A stretch of 53,372 nucleotides of DNA from Halarsenatibacter sp964462585 (GCA_964462585.1 CAYXAK010000003.1:1-53372), one strand, 5' to 3'. Shown: positions 1 to 9,449, counted from the stretch's first letter. Translations and numbers: made by a program. Notes: a model not told the origin generated them from the sequence alone.

Positions 1-454
1 TGCGCGGGGCAATCTCCACCCATTCCCCGTCCGGTTCATCTATCTTTTCCTGCACTGCCTCCCAGTCAACATCCTCAATTTGAAGTTCCTTTACCCTCTC
101 TCTGATCTCATAGTAATCAACTTTCTCCCCACCGCCGGAAGGTGCGGTGATTCTAAGCATTATACCTTCGGAGGTAAAATCAATCTCAAACTCGCCTTCG
201 ACAGCTATTTCTTCATCCAGATATTCGATCTCTCTCTCCAGTTCTTCACAAGAAGATTTTTTTAACTCGGCTCTGTAGAGGTTATCTTTGCTGCCAAACC
301 CCAGAAATCCAGATCTTTCCTCGACCAGCTTCAGAGTCAGCCTCTCCGGAGCAAAACCCTCTTCATCCTGCCAGTGAGAATATGCTTTTTTTCTTGCCTC
401 TTCTTCATCAGCTGCTTCAATCTCTAGCGTCTTTTTTTCGGTATTCTTACTCAT
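1..454 (-). CDS. FapA-like (DUF342) protein, 3' end cut by the window edge
   Basis: An open frame starts at ATG 454 and runs 151 codons without a stop to the window edge, so only the N-terminal part is visible. It opens with an acidic Jag-N-like module (SGFLGFGSKD near residues 46-55), followed by a charged segment with SGGGEKVDYYE. In Firmicutes flagellar clusters a FapA/DUF342 gene with this N-terminal module often follows the motility sigma factor, as here. A GC-rich GGGGGCGG sequence precedes the start. Family assignment rests on this short N-terminus and its position; the diagnostic DUF342 body lies outside the window. Confidence 0.6.
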   Translation of the reverse strand, partial: MSKNTEKKTLEIEAADEEEARKKAYSHWQDEEGFAPERLTLKLVEERSGFLGFGSKDNLYRAELKKSSCEELEREIEYLDEEIAVEGEFEIDFTSEGIMLRITAPSGGGEKVDYYEIRERVKELQIEDVDWEAVQEKIDEPDGEWVEIAPR

Positions 455-486
455 GATTTAATTACCGCCCCCGATTTTAATTGATT

Positions 487-1245
487 TCATCCCTTCCGGC
501 TTATATAACCGCGCAACCTCTGGATTGCCTTGCGGTGCAGCTGTGATATTCTGGAAGAGGAAAGTTCCATAACCTCAGCAATCTCTTTCTGGTTTAAGCC
601 TTCATGATAATAAAGGCTGATAACGAGCTGCTCCTGTTCTTTTAAATTCTCAACTGCCTCGGCCAATACCTCCTTTTTTTCTGCTTTTTCCAGAGACTTG
701 AGGGGTCCCTCATGCCGGGCAGGTATGAAATCATACATCCTGGCATCTTCATATTCAGTATCAAGAGAGAGCCACTGGGAGGAATTAAGATATCTGTCCA
801 GTTTCTTTATCCTCTCCCGGGAAAACGATACCTCCTGAAGGAGTTCATCCATCTCCGGCGCTCTTTCCAGCTCACCCTTTAACTGCCGGCGGGTTTCCAC
901 CAGCTCACTGGCATCACGCCGCAGCGAATGGGGAAGCCAGTCCAGCTGACGCAGATGATCTATCATGGCTCCTCGAATTCTCCTGCGGGCAAAAGTGGAA
1001 AATTCCACCCCCCGCTCACTGTCAAATCTATCTATAGCCTGCATGAGACCTATCAGACCATAACTCTCCAGATCCTCTCTGGAGATAAAATCCGGCAGCA
1101 CCGCTTCCAGTCTTCTGGCCTGGTGTTTAACCAGGGAAAGATTCTCAATCACCAGCTCATCTCTTATGTCTTCATCCCCGTCCTGCTGGTAGCGCTGCCA
1201 TAAATCATAGTTTTCGATCTGTTCCTGCTGACCGGCTTCAGCCAT
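487..1245 (-). CDS. fliA: Motility sigma factor FliA/WhiG (sigma-28 family)
   Basis: This 252-residue protein is a group 3 sigma factor that directs RNA polymerase to late flagellar and chemotaxis promoters. Region 2 is clear (LESYGLIGLMQAIDRFD, then FSTFARRRIRGAMIDHLR, near residues 55-100). Region 4 carries the helix-turn-helix near the C-terminus (LNQKEIAEVMELSSSRISQLHRKA, given here only to locate it). Length matches FliA/SigD. It is the penultimate gene of the flagellar operon seen here, starting at ATG 1245 just after a small membrane-protein gene. No flgM anti-sigma gene lies in the window. Confidence 0.96.
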   Translation of the reverse strand: MAEAGQQEQIENYDLWQRYQQDGDEDIRDELVIENLSLVKHQARRLEAVLPDFISREDLESYGLIGLMQAIDRFDSERGVEFSTFARRRIRGAMIDHLRQLDWLPHSLRRDASELVETRRQLKGELERAPEMDELLQEVSFSRERIKKLDRYLNSSQWLSLDTEYEDARMYDFIPARHEGPLKSLEKAEKKEVLAEAVENLKEQEQLVISLYYHEGLNQKEIAEVMELSSSRISQLHRKAIQRLRGYISRKG

Positions 1246-1258
1246 CTTCTACACCCCG

Positions 1259-1654
1259 CTAATTCTCTTCTTCGGTTTCCAGAACAGGTGGGTCCAGAGG
1301 AGAAAATTCATCATCCTCCTCTGCTGAGGAAGATTCTGTCGACTTTTCAGCTGCCTCTACTTCCTTTTCGCTTTTCTCTGCTGCTTCTTCCTCCCCCTGC
1401 TCTCCTTCATAATGACTGGCAGCTTTTTGGGGGTTGTTTCGCAATTTACGCCCTTCTTTTGAGCTGGCTCCTCTGTTCTTCAAGGCCGCAAATAAGCTCA
1501 ACAAAAAGAGACAGGAAACAGTAACCCCCAAAAGAATTCTCAATCCTCTCCAGAAAACAACGGGAAGGGGCTGAAAAGTTATCAAACCATAGAGGACGGC
1601 AAGAACATAACCTCCTGTCCCGACCAGTACAGAGATCATAAATCGTCTTAGCAT
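1259..1654 (-). CDS. Small membrane protein with acidic tail, YlxL-like position
   Basis: This 131-residue protein has two hydrophobic segments (about residues 7-27 and 35-58) and then a hydrophilic, Glu/Ser-rich tail of some 70 residues that is probably disordered and cytoplasmic. It sits between the PilZ gene (3 bp upstream) and fliA (13 bp downstream). That is the slot occupied in many Firmicutes flagellar operons by small, poorly conserved YlxL-type proteins. No catalytic motif is visible, and the position is the only hint of a motility role. Confidence 0.75.
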   Translation of the reverse strand: MLRRFMISVLVGTGGYVLAVLYGLITFQPLPVVFWRGLRILLGVTVSCLFLLSLFAALKNRGASSKEGRKLRNNPQKAASHYEGEQGEEEAAEKSEKEVEAAEKSTESSSAEEDDEFSPLDPPVLETEEEN

Positions 1655-1657
1655 TAT

Positions 1658-2329
1658 TTAAAGCAGTCCTTTGCGCATGAGCTGACGCTGCTGCTCAAAA
1701 AGCCAGCCCATAAGAGTATCTCTGTTACTGCTGCCGATATCGAGAAATTTAAGTCCAACTGCCTCACTATCATCAGGGAGATCTTTCAGATCGTATTCAT
1801 TGACGACCCGGGATATTATATTAACATCTTCAATCTCCTGAATTTCCAGTTTTATCTCCAGAAGGTCTCCTTCTTGCAGCTCTTCTTCAGAGGATATCAG
1901 CAATTTTATGCCACCACCACTGATGTCAAGTGTATGAGACTCCCTGAACTCCTCCTCAATATTCTCCCATTCTCTGTCCACTTTTCTGTAATGGACCCTC
2001 TCTCTCAATTCCAGACGAAAATGCTGGCGGCGCTGTATCTTAATAACTCCGTCCTCTTCCGGCCTATCTGCTGTCAGAACAGGAACCGGTTCACGGCTGC
2101 GTTCTATAATCTCCGTCTGAAATTTATAGGCTGCCGTATCCCCGGCAAAAAATACAATTATTTTACTGCCCACGCGCAGGGGGATAAGATCACCGTCGGA
2201 ATAGGGCATCAGAAGATCAATTTTTTCATCATATATATCAGAAATCCTGGATTCATATTTTCCTCTGTAGGGACCTTTTTTTACTTCTATCTCCACATCC
2301 TGATTGACACTGAGTTCATCTATATTCAT
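1658..2329 (-). CDS. YcgR-family PilZ flagellar brake protein
   Basis: This 223-residue protein has an N-terminal YcgR-type beta domain (residues 1-100) followed by a PilZ domain. The c-di-GMP signature is intact: RQHFR (RxxxR) near residue 101 and DISGGG (DxSxxG) near residue 135. Proteins of this family bind c-di-GMP and slow or alter the flagellar motor by touching the stator or switch. Its place in the operon between flhG and fliA supports a motility role. The GGDEF/HD-GYP protein at the other end of the window is one possible source or sink of its ligand (inference). Confidence 0.9.
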   Translation of the reverse strand: MNIDELSVNQDVEIEVKKGPYRGKYESRISDIYDEKIDLLMPYSDGDLIPLRVGSKIIVFFAGDTAAYKFQTEIIERSREPVPVLTADRPEEDGVIKIQRRQHFRLELRERVHYRKVDREWENIEEEFRESHTLDISGGGIKLLISSEEELQEGDLLEIKLEIQEIEDVNIISRVVNEYDLKDLPDDSEAVGLKFLDIGSSNRDTLMGWLFEQQRQLMRKGLL

Positions 2330-2361
2330 TTATCCCGCTTCCCCCTCATTCGAATAAGAAC

Positions 2362-3267
2362 TCAATTATTCCTGAAAAAACCGAGCATGCGATATACAAA
2401 GCCCTTCATACCACGGGAAGTATCCTCTACCTTACCGGAAACCAGGAGTTCGGCTATTCTCTTAAAAGCCCGGCCCGCTTTCGAGCTGGGATATAATTCC
2501 ATAAGCGGTTTCTGCTTTTTTACGGCCTTTCTCAATACATCATCATAGGGCACAACCGCCGAAGTATCAACATTCATATCCAGATACTCATCGATAGCAT
2601 TTTCCATACGTCCTGTCACATCCTCCCCCTCACCTTTTGATTCCACCTGGTTTACAATCAGATCCAGTCTGGAGGCCACACTGTAATCGGAGAGAACCTT
2701 GAGCAGGCTGTAAGCATCCATAACAGCGGTAGGTTCGGGGGTCAGCACAACCATAATCTCATCTGCAGCTCTGATAAAGTTTACCACACCGCTGTGAATT
2801 CCTGCACCAATATCTATCAGTATAAAATCATAGCTGCTTTCAATTGCCGTGGACAGGTCAAGCAGCTTTTTGACCTCACCAATATCGATATCCGTAAACT
2901 CATCTATACCGGAAGCACCGGGCAGAACCGTGAGACCTTTAGGCCCTGTGATCAGTGCATCTTCCAGCTGACATTTGCCCTTCAAAATATGGCCCAAATG
3001 ATAGCGGGCTGTAAGGCCCAAAATCACATCAACATTGGCCATACCCATATCGGCATCAAGAATCAGAACATCCTTACCCATGTCCTGCAGGGCCAGGCCT
3101 ATATTGACGGTGATATTGGTCTTGCCCACACCACCCTTGCCGCTGGCAACGGATATAATGCGGGATCTCTCAACTTCCGGAGGGGGTTCGTGTTTATCAT
3201 CTTCACTATCTTCGCCTTCCTTGCTGCCGGGAAACATCTTTCTCAATTTGCTGGCCTGATCAAACAT
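2362..3267 (-). CDS. flhG: FlhG (YlxH, MinD-like ATPase)
   Basis: This ParA/MinD-family ATPase works with FlhF to set the number and position of flagella. The deviant Walker A (SGKGGVGKTN) lies near residue 46, followed by LILDADMGMANVD (Walker A', switch) and a hydrophobic DFILIDIGAGI motif. The C-terminus ends in an amphipathic stretch consistent with membrane targeting. The gene overlaps the end of flhF. In-frame starts are possible at 3276 (GTG), 3273 and 3267 (ATG). I chose 3267 because FDQASKLRKM matches the usual family N-terminus and GGTGAT lies 4 nt upstream. Confidence 0.94.
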   Translation of the reverse strand: MFDQASKLRKMFPGSKEGEDSEDDKHEPPPEVERSRIISVASGKGGVGKTNITVNIGLALQDMGKDVLILDADMGMANVDVILGLTARYHLGHILKGKCQLEDALITGPKGLTVLPGASGIDEFTDIDIGEVKKLLDLSTAIESSYDFILIDIGAGIHSGVVNFIRAADEIMVVLTPEPTAVMDAYSLLKVLSDYSVASRLDLIVNQVESKGEGEDVTGRMENAIDEYLDMNVDTSAVVPYDDVLRKAVKKQKPLMELYPSSKAGRAFKRIAELLVSGKVEDTSRGMKGFVYRMLGFFRNN

Positions 3268-4321
3268 CCTCATCACCCAGCAGAAGTGACAGCAGATGCC
3301 GGGGACTGGCTTCCTCTATATCATCGGGAACATCCTGTCCACAGCTGTAATAGGAGAAAGGCAGCCGGCATTCAGAGCGCAGATTGACAATATCTCCATA
3401 ACTGGTTGCCTCATCGACCTTGGTCAGAAGTATCCTGTCCGGATTGAGCAGAGAAAATTCCTCGACCACAGTTAACATATTGCTCAGCTTCTGGTTGAGG
3501 CTTATGAGAAGATGCACCTCATCGAGCAGCTCAGCGGTCAGCAGTTTCTGCAGCCTGCCCAGCTGCAGCTGATCATCCCAGCTGCTCCCCGGAGTATCGA
3601 CAAGGACAAGATCATAATTTCGAAATTCTCCGGCCAGTACGGAAGCAAATTCCCCCCTGCTGTAAACCACCTCCAGGGGAATATTTATTATATCACTGTA
3701 TGTTTTAAGCTGCTGAACCGCAGCTATCCTGTAGGTGTCGGCGGTTACAAACCCCACCTTCATATCTGAACGATCGGCAAAACGGGCGGCAAGTTTGGCC
3801 GCGGTGGTCGTTTTGCCCACACCTGTAGGTCCTATAAGAGCCACCACGTGGGGGCTGTCCTCCAGTGTGACAGTATGGCAATCCCCGATTAAATCGACCA
3901 GGCTGTCACGCAGAAGTCTCAGCTCTTCCTCTCTATCCTCGCCCTCACTGACCTCCTCAATTATATCTTTCCTCAGATCCTCCCGGACACCCTGTTCTTT
4001 CAGGTGCTCGTAGAGCTGGCCGGCGTTATCATCAAGTTTTCTGACAAAATCATCCTGCTGCCAGCTCTTATTTAAATCCTCCAGCATATTTTTAATCTCA
4101 TCGAGTTCACCGCTGGAAGTGGAGCTCTTTGATCTGGCTCCGAGGTTTTTATTTTCCTCCACACCGGCCAGCACTTCGACCTTTTCCCGGCCAAAAAATC
4201 CCAGAATACCGCCCTCTTTGTACTTGCGGGTGTTGAGAATTATGGCTTCTGAACCGAGTTCAGCTTTGACTTTAAAAATTGTGTCCTGCATATTATCTCC
4301 GACATATTTTTTCACTTTCAT
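3260..4321 (-). CDS. flhF: FlhF, SRP-type GTPase for flagellar placement
   Basis: This SRP-family GTPase positions the first flagellar structures together with FlhG. An N-terminal B domain begins MKVKKYVGDNMQDT. A variable acidic linker follows, then the NG domain with P-loop GPTGVGKTTT, TADTYRIAAVQQL, the G3 motif DTPG and the G4 motif TKVDEA. A GTG at 4327 overlaps the flhA stop and is an alternative start. ATG 4321 is preferred because family members usually begin with MK(I/V)K(R/K)Y. It sits between flhA and flhG, the normal order. Confidence 0.95.
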   Translation of the reverse strand: MKVKKYVGDNMQDTIFKVKAELGSEAIILNTRKYKEGGILGFFGREKVEVLAGVEENKNLGARSKSSTSSGELDEIKNMLEDLNKSWQQDDFVRKLDDNAGQLYEHLKEQGVREDLRKDIIEEVSEGEDREEELRLLRDSLVDLIGDCHTVTLEDSPHVVALIGPTGVGKTTTAAKLAARFADRSDMKVGFVTADTYRIAAVQQLKTYSDIINIPLEVVYSRGEFASVLAGEFRNYDLVLVDTPGSSWDDQLQLGRLQKLLTAELLDEVHLLISLNQKLSNMLTVVEEFSLLNPDRILLTKVDEATSYGDIVNLRSECRLPFSYYSCGQDVPDDIEEASPRHLLSLLLGDEDV

Positions 4322-4323
4322 AT

Positions 4324-6432
4324 TCACTTCACCGTCCCGTGTATTTCTAGGTCCACATCAGACTCCAGCTCGTTAAAAGAAAGGACTATCAGCCTCTCAA
4401 GGGAACGATGTGTGAGCTCCTTCAGCGGCTTTCTAATATTGGGGGCCACCAGCAGTATGGGGTCATAACCCACCTCCAGCAGATTCTGCATTTCAGCTGC
4501 AATTTTGTCAATTAACTCCTGGGCCTGCCGGGGAGGAAGAGCCAGATATTTACCCTGTTCACTGCTGTCAAGGGCCTGTTCCAGCTCATCCTCAAGCTCG
4601 GGGTCAAGTGTAACCGCATTCAGCCTGCCATCAGCGGCAGTATACTGGCTGGTTATCTGACGGGAAAGGGCCTGGCGCACATACTCAGTTAATATCTGAG
4701 TATCCTTGGTGCGCGGAGCATAATCTGCCAGCGTCTCCAGAATCGTCAGGAGATTGTTGACAGGTATGCCCTCCCAGAGCAGATTCTGCAGCACCTTCTG
4801 TATCTCGCCGAGTGTGAGCAGGTCGGGCAGAAGCTCATCCACGACGGCCGGATAGTCCTCTTCGAAGTTTTCTATAAGCTCCTGCACCTCCTGCCGGCCC
4901 AGCAGTTCATGGGCATTATCCTTGATGAGTTCGGTGAGATGTGTGGCCATAACTGAAGGGGGATCGACTATAGTATAATTGGCCATCTCCGCCTCATCCT
5001 TCTGAGCCTCCTCTATCCACAGGGCAGGAGTGCCGAAGGCTGGTTCCTGTGTTTCAATACCATCTATATCATCAGAGGTCATGCCGGATTCCATGGCCAG
5101 ATAATGATCGGGCCTGATTTCAAATCTATCTATCTCCACACCCTTCAGTTTAATTCTGTAGACATCGGGGTCGAGCTGGAGATTGTCCAGCACTCTCACC
5201 GGGGGGACAATAATACCCAGCTCCGAGGCGGTCTGTCTTCTGATCATGGCCACCCTGTCCAGAAAATCTCCGCCCTGCTCTGGCAGCACCAGTGGTATGA
5301 GGTTGTATCCTACTTCTACCTCCATGGGATCGACCTTGATGAGGTCGGAGAGTTCTTCTTTCTGAGGGCGCCTTTCCTCTCCTTCCTCTTCTGCCGGTTC
5401 TTCTCTGGCCCTTTCCTCGGCTTCGGCTTCACGGGCCAGACGGGCCTGGCGTCTGATCATAAATGCCACAGCACCGACCAGAAAGGCCAGAACCATAAAG
5501 GGCAGTGTTGGCAGCCCGGGCACAAAGCCCAGCAAAAACAGCACTCCGGAGGCGATCCACAGCGCTTTAGGCTGACCTGTGAGCTGAACACTCATATCCC
5601 GGCCCATGCTGCCCTCTGCTGCCGCTCTGGTGACCACCATACCTGTGGCTGAAGATACCAGCAGTGCGGGTATCTGGCTGACAAGGCCATCTCCTACCGT
5701 GAGGAGTGTATAGGTCTGAGCTGCTTCCCCCAGACCCATATCCTGCTGCAGAATGCCGATGACCAGTCCGCCCACAATATTGATCGAAGTGATAATAATA
5801 CCGGCTATGGCGTCTCCTTTAACAAATTTGCTGGCACCGTCCATGGCACCATAGAAATCTGCTTCCTTTCTTATCTTCTCGCGCTGGCGGCGGGCTTCCT
5901 CCTCGGTTATGATACCGGCATTGAGATCGGCATCTATACTCATCTGCTTGCCCGGCATGGCATCCAGTGTGAAACGCGCCGCAACCTCAGCCACCCTCTC
6001 AGCACCCTTGGTGATGACTATATACTGGATTATCACTATGATGAGAAAGATGATAAAACCCACCACATAATTTCCGGCCACCACAAATGTTCCGAAGCTC
6101 TCTATAATTTCACCGGCATAGGCATCGCCTAAAATGAGACGGGTCGTCGACACATTGAGCCCCAGTCTGAACAGTGTGGCAAAGAGCAGCAGAGAGGGGA
6201 AAACTGAAACATCGAGCGGTTCTGTGGTGTAGATGCTGACGAGAATCACTACCATGGAAAAAGTGATATTGGCAGTCAGGAGAATATCCATCATTGTGGT
6301 GGGCATGGGGATGATGAACATTATAATTATGCCAACCACAGCCAGGGCAAAGACTATATCTCCATTGCGGGCTATGAAATGCCCGGGGTTGTTTTGTGTT
6401 TGGGTTGTACCTGCCTCTCCAGGCTGGGCCAT
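4324..6432 (-). CDS. flhA: FlhA, flagellar type III export gate protein
   Basis: This roughly 702-residue protein is the large export-gate subunit. The N-terminal half is membrane-embedded with about eight hydrophobic helices, including a conserved FHIPEP-type stretch (PSLLLFATLFRLGLNVSTTR). The FHIPEP loop contains GAMDGASKFVKGDAIAG. The C-terminal half is the soluble platform that docks export chaperones. A TTG at 6453 would lengthen the frame, but ATG 6432 sits directly behind GAGGAGGTTAGGAGA and is the better start. The gene is followed by flhF with a 4-nt stop/start neighbourhood. Confidence 0.97.
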   Translation of the reverse strand: MAQPGEAGTTQTQNNPGHFIARNGDIVFALAVVGIIIMFIIPMPTTMMDILLTANITFSMVVILVSIYTTEPLDVSVFPSLLLFATLFRLGLNVSTTRLILGDAYAGEIIESFGTFVVAGNYVVGFIIFLIIVIIQYIVITKGAERVAEVAARFTLDAMPGKQMSIDADLNAGIITEEEARRQREKIRKEADFYGAMDGASKFVKGDAIAGIIITSINIVGGLVIGILQQDMGLGEAAQTYTLLTVGDGLVSQIPALLVSSATGMVVTRAAAEGSMGRDMSVQLTGQPKALWIASGVLFLLGFVPGLPTLPFMVLAFLVGAVAFMIRRQARLAREAEAEERAREEPAEEEGEERRPQKEELSDLIKVDPMEVEVGYNLIPLVLPEQGGDFLDRVAMIRRQTASELGIIVPPVRVLDNLQLDPDVYRIKLKGVEIDRFEIRPDHYLAMESGMTSDDIDGIETQEPAFGTPALWIEEAQKDEAEMANYTIVDPPSVMATHLTELIKDNAHELLGRQEVQELIENFEEDYPAVVDELLPDLLTLGEIQKVLQNLLWEGIPVNNLLTILETLADYAPRTKDTQILTEYVRQALSRQITSQYTAADGRLNAVTLDPELEDELEQALDSSEQGKYLALPPRQAQELIDKIAAEMQNLLEVGYDPILLVAPNIRKPLKELTHRSLERLIVLSFNELESDVDLEIHGTVK

Positions 6433-6529
6433 TCTCCTAACCTCCTCGATCAATTTGCACCGTACATTGCAGGTGTGCAGAAAGTTATGCGGAATACGGT
6501 TAAATCAGATGATTAAATCGATATAAAAT

Positions 6530-7597
6530 TTATTGATATCTTCTCTCCTGTTCGAAAACGAAGGCCAGCACCTCTGCCACGGCTTCATATAATTCCACAG
6601 GAATCTGCTCCCCTATCCCGGCGGAAGAGTTCAAAGCACGGGCCAGAGGGGGCTTTTCCACTTTGGCAATATCAAACTCTTCTGCTTTTTCCTTAATGCG
6701 GCGGGCTATATGACCTTCACCCTTGGCCAGAACCACCGGAGCTTCCATCTCTTCCAGATCGTATTTAAGGGCCACCGCGACGTGAACGGGGTTGGTAACG
6801 ACCACATCGGCATCTTCCATCTCATTCATCATGCGGTTAACACTCATCTCCCGCTGCCTTTCCTTGCGCTCCTGTTTTATCTGAGGATCACCCTCACGCT
6901 CTTTTCTCTCTTCTTTTACCTCCTGCTTGGTCATCTTCAAATTCTGATAGTGATCCCAGCGCTGATAGGCCAGATCAGCCAGCCCTATGAAGATCAGAAA
7001 TATTATAATTCTGATCGCTATCTGGAAGATGAGATTGGCCAGCATCATAAGCCCCGGTTCCAGACCCTGATGAGTGAGACGAACCAGCTGAGGCCAGCTG
7101 GCACTGATCTGGCTGTAAGCTATATAGAAGATGCCGGCCGCCTTGGCCAGAGATTTGGCCAGCTCCACCAGCGACTGCAGCGAAAAAATATTCTTGAGGC
7201 CTTTAATGGGATCGAGCTTGGAAAACTCAGGCTGAATTATAGTGAAGTTAAACATCGGGCCTACCTGTATGAAGCCCACAAAAGCTCCCATCACGGCCGA
7301 AGCTATCATAATGGGCGCCACCAGATCGGCTATAAAAACGATATAATCCATAATCAAATTATAACCATCGGCCGGGCTCATCGTCGGAACCTGATTGAGT
7401 GTGAAGGATTCCGTCATCCTCTGTTCTATGGAATGGATTATGCTTCCCATCAAAAAGTAGAGGACCATAAAACTTCCCAGCAGTGTAAAAGCCTGATTGA
7501 ACTCCTGGCTTTTAGCTACCCGACCTTCCTCACGGGCTTCCTCTTTCCGTTTCGGCGTCGGGTCTTCCGTTTTCTCTCCGGGAGGCTCTTCAGGCAT
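6530..7597 (-). CDS. flhB: FlhB, export substrate-specificity switch protein
   Basis: This 355-residue protein has a charged N-terminus (KTEDPTPKRKEEAREEG), four hydrophobic segments between residues 35 and 210, and a cytoplasmic C-domain. FlhB normally cleaves itself at an Asn-Pro bond in NPTH to switch export from rod/hook to filament substrates. Here the site reads NPVH (residues 269-272, bases 6782-6793), with Thr replaced by Val. Asn, Pro and His are kept, so cleavage may still happen. The gene lies between fliR and flhA as usual. Confidence 0.96.
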   Translation of the reverse strand: MPEEPPGEKTEDPTPKRKEEAREEGRVAKSQEFNQAFTLLGSFMVLYFLMGSIIHSIEQRMTESFTLNQVPTMSPADGYNLIMDYIVFIADLVAPIMIASAVMGAFVGFIQVGPMFNFTIIQPEFSKLDPIKGLKNIFSLQSLVELAKSLAKAAGIFYIAYSQISASWPQLVRLTHQGLEPGLMMLANLIFQIAIRIIIFLIFIGLADLAYQRWDHYQNLKMTKQEVKEERKEREGDPQIKQERKERQREMSVNRMMNEMEDADVVVTNPVHVAVALKYDLEEMEAPVVLAKGEGHIARRIKEKAEEFDIAKVEKPPLARALNSSAGIGEQIPVELYEAVAEVLAFVFEQERRYQ

Positions 7598-7619
7598 GAA
7601 TTCTCACTCCTCTGCATGC

Positions 7620-8405
7620 TCAGCCCAGAAAATTTATCAGCTCTTCGATATGCTGAAACACCTCGGAAAAGACATCCATATAGTAGGAAAAAATGAGATT
7701 TGTGGCCAGAAAGAACATCAAGAAACCTATAAAGATCTTTGCCGGCAGCCCCACTATAAATATATTTATCTGGGGAATGGAGCGGGCCAGAAAACCGAAT
7801 ATGACATCGGCTATGAAAACCGTGCCCACTATGGGCAGTGCTATCATAAAAGCTATGATAAACATATTTCCCGCATGCCGGAAGAGAATTCCCCAGGCCT
7901 GTTCTTCCACAGCCATTTCACCGGGAGGTATCATATCAAAAGTTGAATAAACTCCCTCTATCAAAATCAGATGTCCGTTTATGGCCAGAAAGAGCATGGA
8001 AGCCAGTGTATTTTTGAGCTGCCCGGAGATAGGTACTGTTACCTCTGTTACGGGATCGAATACATTTACGATCATAAATCCCAGTTTGAGGTCTATGAAC
8101 TGACCGGCCAGCTGAAAGGCGGCAAAGACTATCTGAACCATAAATCCGATAAAAAGGCCAATGCCGAGCTCGCGCAGCACATCTCCCACCAGAAGCAGTA
8201 TATGAGTGGGAACCTGCATTTCATAGCCCGCTGCCACCAGGGGGGCAGTCGCTACAGCCAGCAGAAATGCAGCTGCAATTTTCATCCGGCGGGGATAGGC
8301 AGCACTGGACAGAACCGGTGTTATGATGAAAAGCCCTGCATAGCGCAGCATCACCAGTATGAATAAATAGGTAAAGCCGGTCAAAAATGCGGCTGGTTCG
8401 GGCAT
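7620..8405 (-). CDS. fliR: FliR, flagellar export gate protein
   Basis: This integral membrane protein of 261 residues has about six hydrophobic helices and belongs to the FliPQR export-gate core. ATG 8405 (MPEPAAFLTG) lies 1 nt after the fliQ stop and is chosen over a longer in-frame start at 8456, which would overlap fliQ by 50 nt. The family features PRRMKIAAAF and the conserved GQFIDLKLGF are present. It sits between fliQ and flhB. Confidence 0.95.
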   Translation of the reverse strand: MPEPAAFLTGFTYLFILVMLRYAGLFIITPVLSSAAYPRRMKIAAAFLLAVATAPLVAAGYEMQVPTHILLLVGDVLRELGIGLFIGFMVQIVFAAFQLAGQFIDLKLGFMIVNVFDPVTEVTVPISGQLKNTLASMLFLAINGHLILIEGVYSTFDMIPPGEMAVEEQAWGILFRHAGNMFIIAFMIALPIVGTVFIADVIFGFLARSIPQINIFIVGLPAKIFIGFLMFFLATNLIFSYYMDVFSEVFQHIEELINFLG

Positions 8406-8406
8406 T

Positions 8407-8682
8407 TTACAGCATTCCCAGGTAAACCGGAATATTTTCGTATAGTTCCTGGACAAAATCCATCACTGTCGACATCATCCAGGGGCCGAAGATGCCCAGA
8501 GCGATTAAAACCGCAAATATTTTGGGAACAAAGGCCAGTGTCTGTTCCTGTATCTGCGTGGTGGCCTGTAAAACGGCCACTATCAGCCCGGTGAGAAGCC
8601 CTGCTCCCAGCACTGGAGCTATTATAAGCAGAACTATATAAAGAGCATTCTGACTTAAATCCACGACCAATCCGGGCTCCAT
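8407..8682 (-). CDS. fliQ: FliQ, flagellar export gate protein
   Basis: This 91-residue protein has two hydrophobic helices, the normal FliQ size and layout. The family-typical ATTQIQEQTLAFVPKI segment is visible between the helices. It lies 14 nt after fliP and 1 nt before fliR, giving the standard fliP-fliQ-fliR block of the export gate in the membrane. Confidence 0.95.
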   Translation of the reverse strand: MEPGLVVDLSQNALYIVLLIIAPVLGAGLLTGLIVAVLQATTQIQEQTLAFVPKIFAVLIALGIFGPWMMSTVMDFVQELYENIPVYLGML

Positions 8683-8696
8683 ATGATATATCCTCC

Positions 8697-9449
8697 TTAA
8701 AAAGTTCTTATCAGCGATTCGATTACCAGATACCAGCCATCGACAAGCACAAAGAGCATTATTTTGAAGGGAAGTGAGATCATCACAGGCGGCAGCATTA
8801 ACATACCCATAGACATCAGAATGCTGGCCACAACCATATCAATCATCACAAAGGGAATATATATTATAAATCCAATTATAAAGGCTGTTTTAAGCTCGCT
8901 CATTACAAAAGCCGGTATCAATAGGTAGGTGGGAACATCCTCCTGCACCTCAGGCCGTTCCAACTCTGTCATGCCATAGAAGAGGCTCAGGTCCTGCTCC
9001 CGGACCTGTTCGAACATAAACCCCCGGATAGGTTCGAGGCCCTCATCAACCATTTCCTCGGTACCAATTTCATCATCTATGTAGGGTGTTACAGCATCAT
9101 CCAGCACTCCCTGCCAGACAGGAGCCATGATAAATACCGTCAGAAACAGAGCCAGCCCGATCAAAACCTGGTTGGGCGGCATGGTTCTGGTGGCCAGAGC
9201 ATTGCGGATCATGGACAGCACTATGATGATCCTGGTAAAAGATGTGACCATAATGAGTATAGCCGGAGCCAGAGACAGAACAGTGAGCAGCAAAAGTATC
9301 TGCAGTGTCGTCACAAGGCCTTCGCCATCCTCTGTGCCTTCAACTTCAAGATTTATTTCGGGAATTTCAAACTCCTGAGCATTTACCGGTACAGAAAAGA
9401 TGAGCACAAGAATGAAGACCGCTGCCAGAATGGCCGTAAATCTATTCAT
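8697..9449 (-). CDS. fliP: FliP, flagellar export gate protein
   Basis: This 250-residue protein starts with a cleavable signal peptide (MNRFTAILAAVFILVLIFS, ending near VNAQ), as FliP usually does, followed by four transmembrane helices. The hallmark MVTSFTRIIIVLSMIRNAL and MPPNQVLIGLALFLT are present. ATG 9449 overlaps the last 8 nt of fliO. An upstream TTG at 9473 is less likely because the signal peptide begins at the ATG. FliP forms a pentamer with FliQ and FliR at the base of the export channel. Confidence 0.95.
   Translation of the reverse strand: MNRFTAILAAVFILVLIFSVPVNAQEFEIPEINLEVEGTEDGEGLVTTLQILLLLTVLSLAPAILIMVTSFTRIIIVLSMIRNALATRTMPPNQVLIGLALFLTVFIMAPVWQGVLDDAVTPYIDDEIGTEEMVDEGLEPIRGFMFEQVREQDLSLFYGMTELERPEVQEDVPTYLLIPAFVMSELKTAFIIGFIIYIPFVMIDMVVASILMSMGMLMLPPVMISLPFKIMLFVLVDGWYLVIESLIRTF

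Noticed and set aside
6710..7696. Long plus-strand frame of 328 codons opposite flhB
   Set aside because: It is antisense to a clear flhB and partly fliR; it has no family features, no ribosome-binding site and arises from the codon bias of the minus-strand genes.
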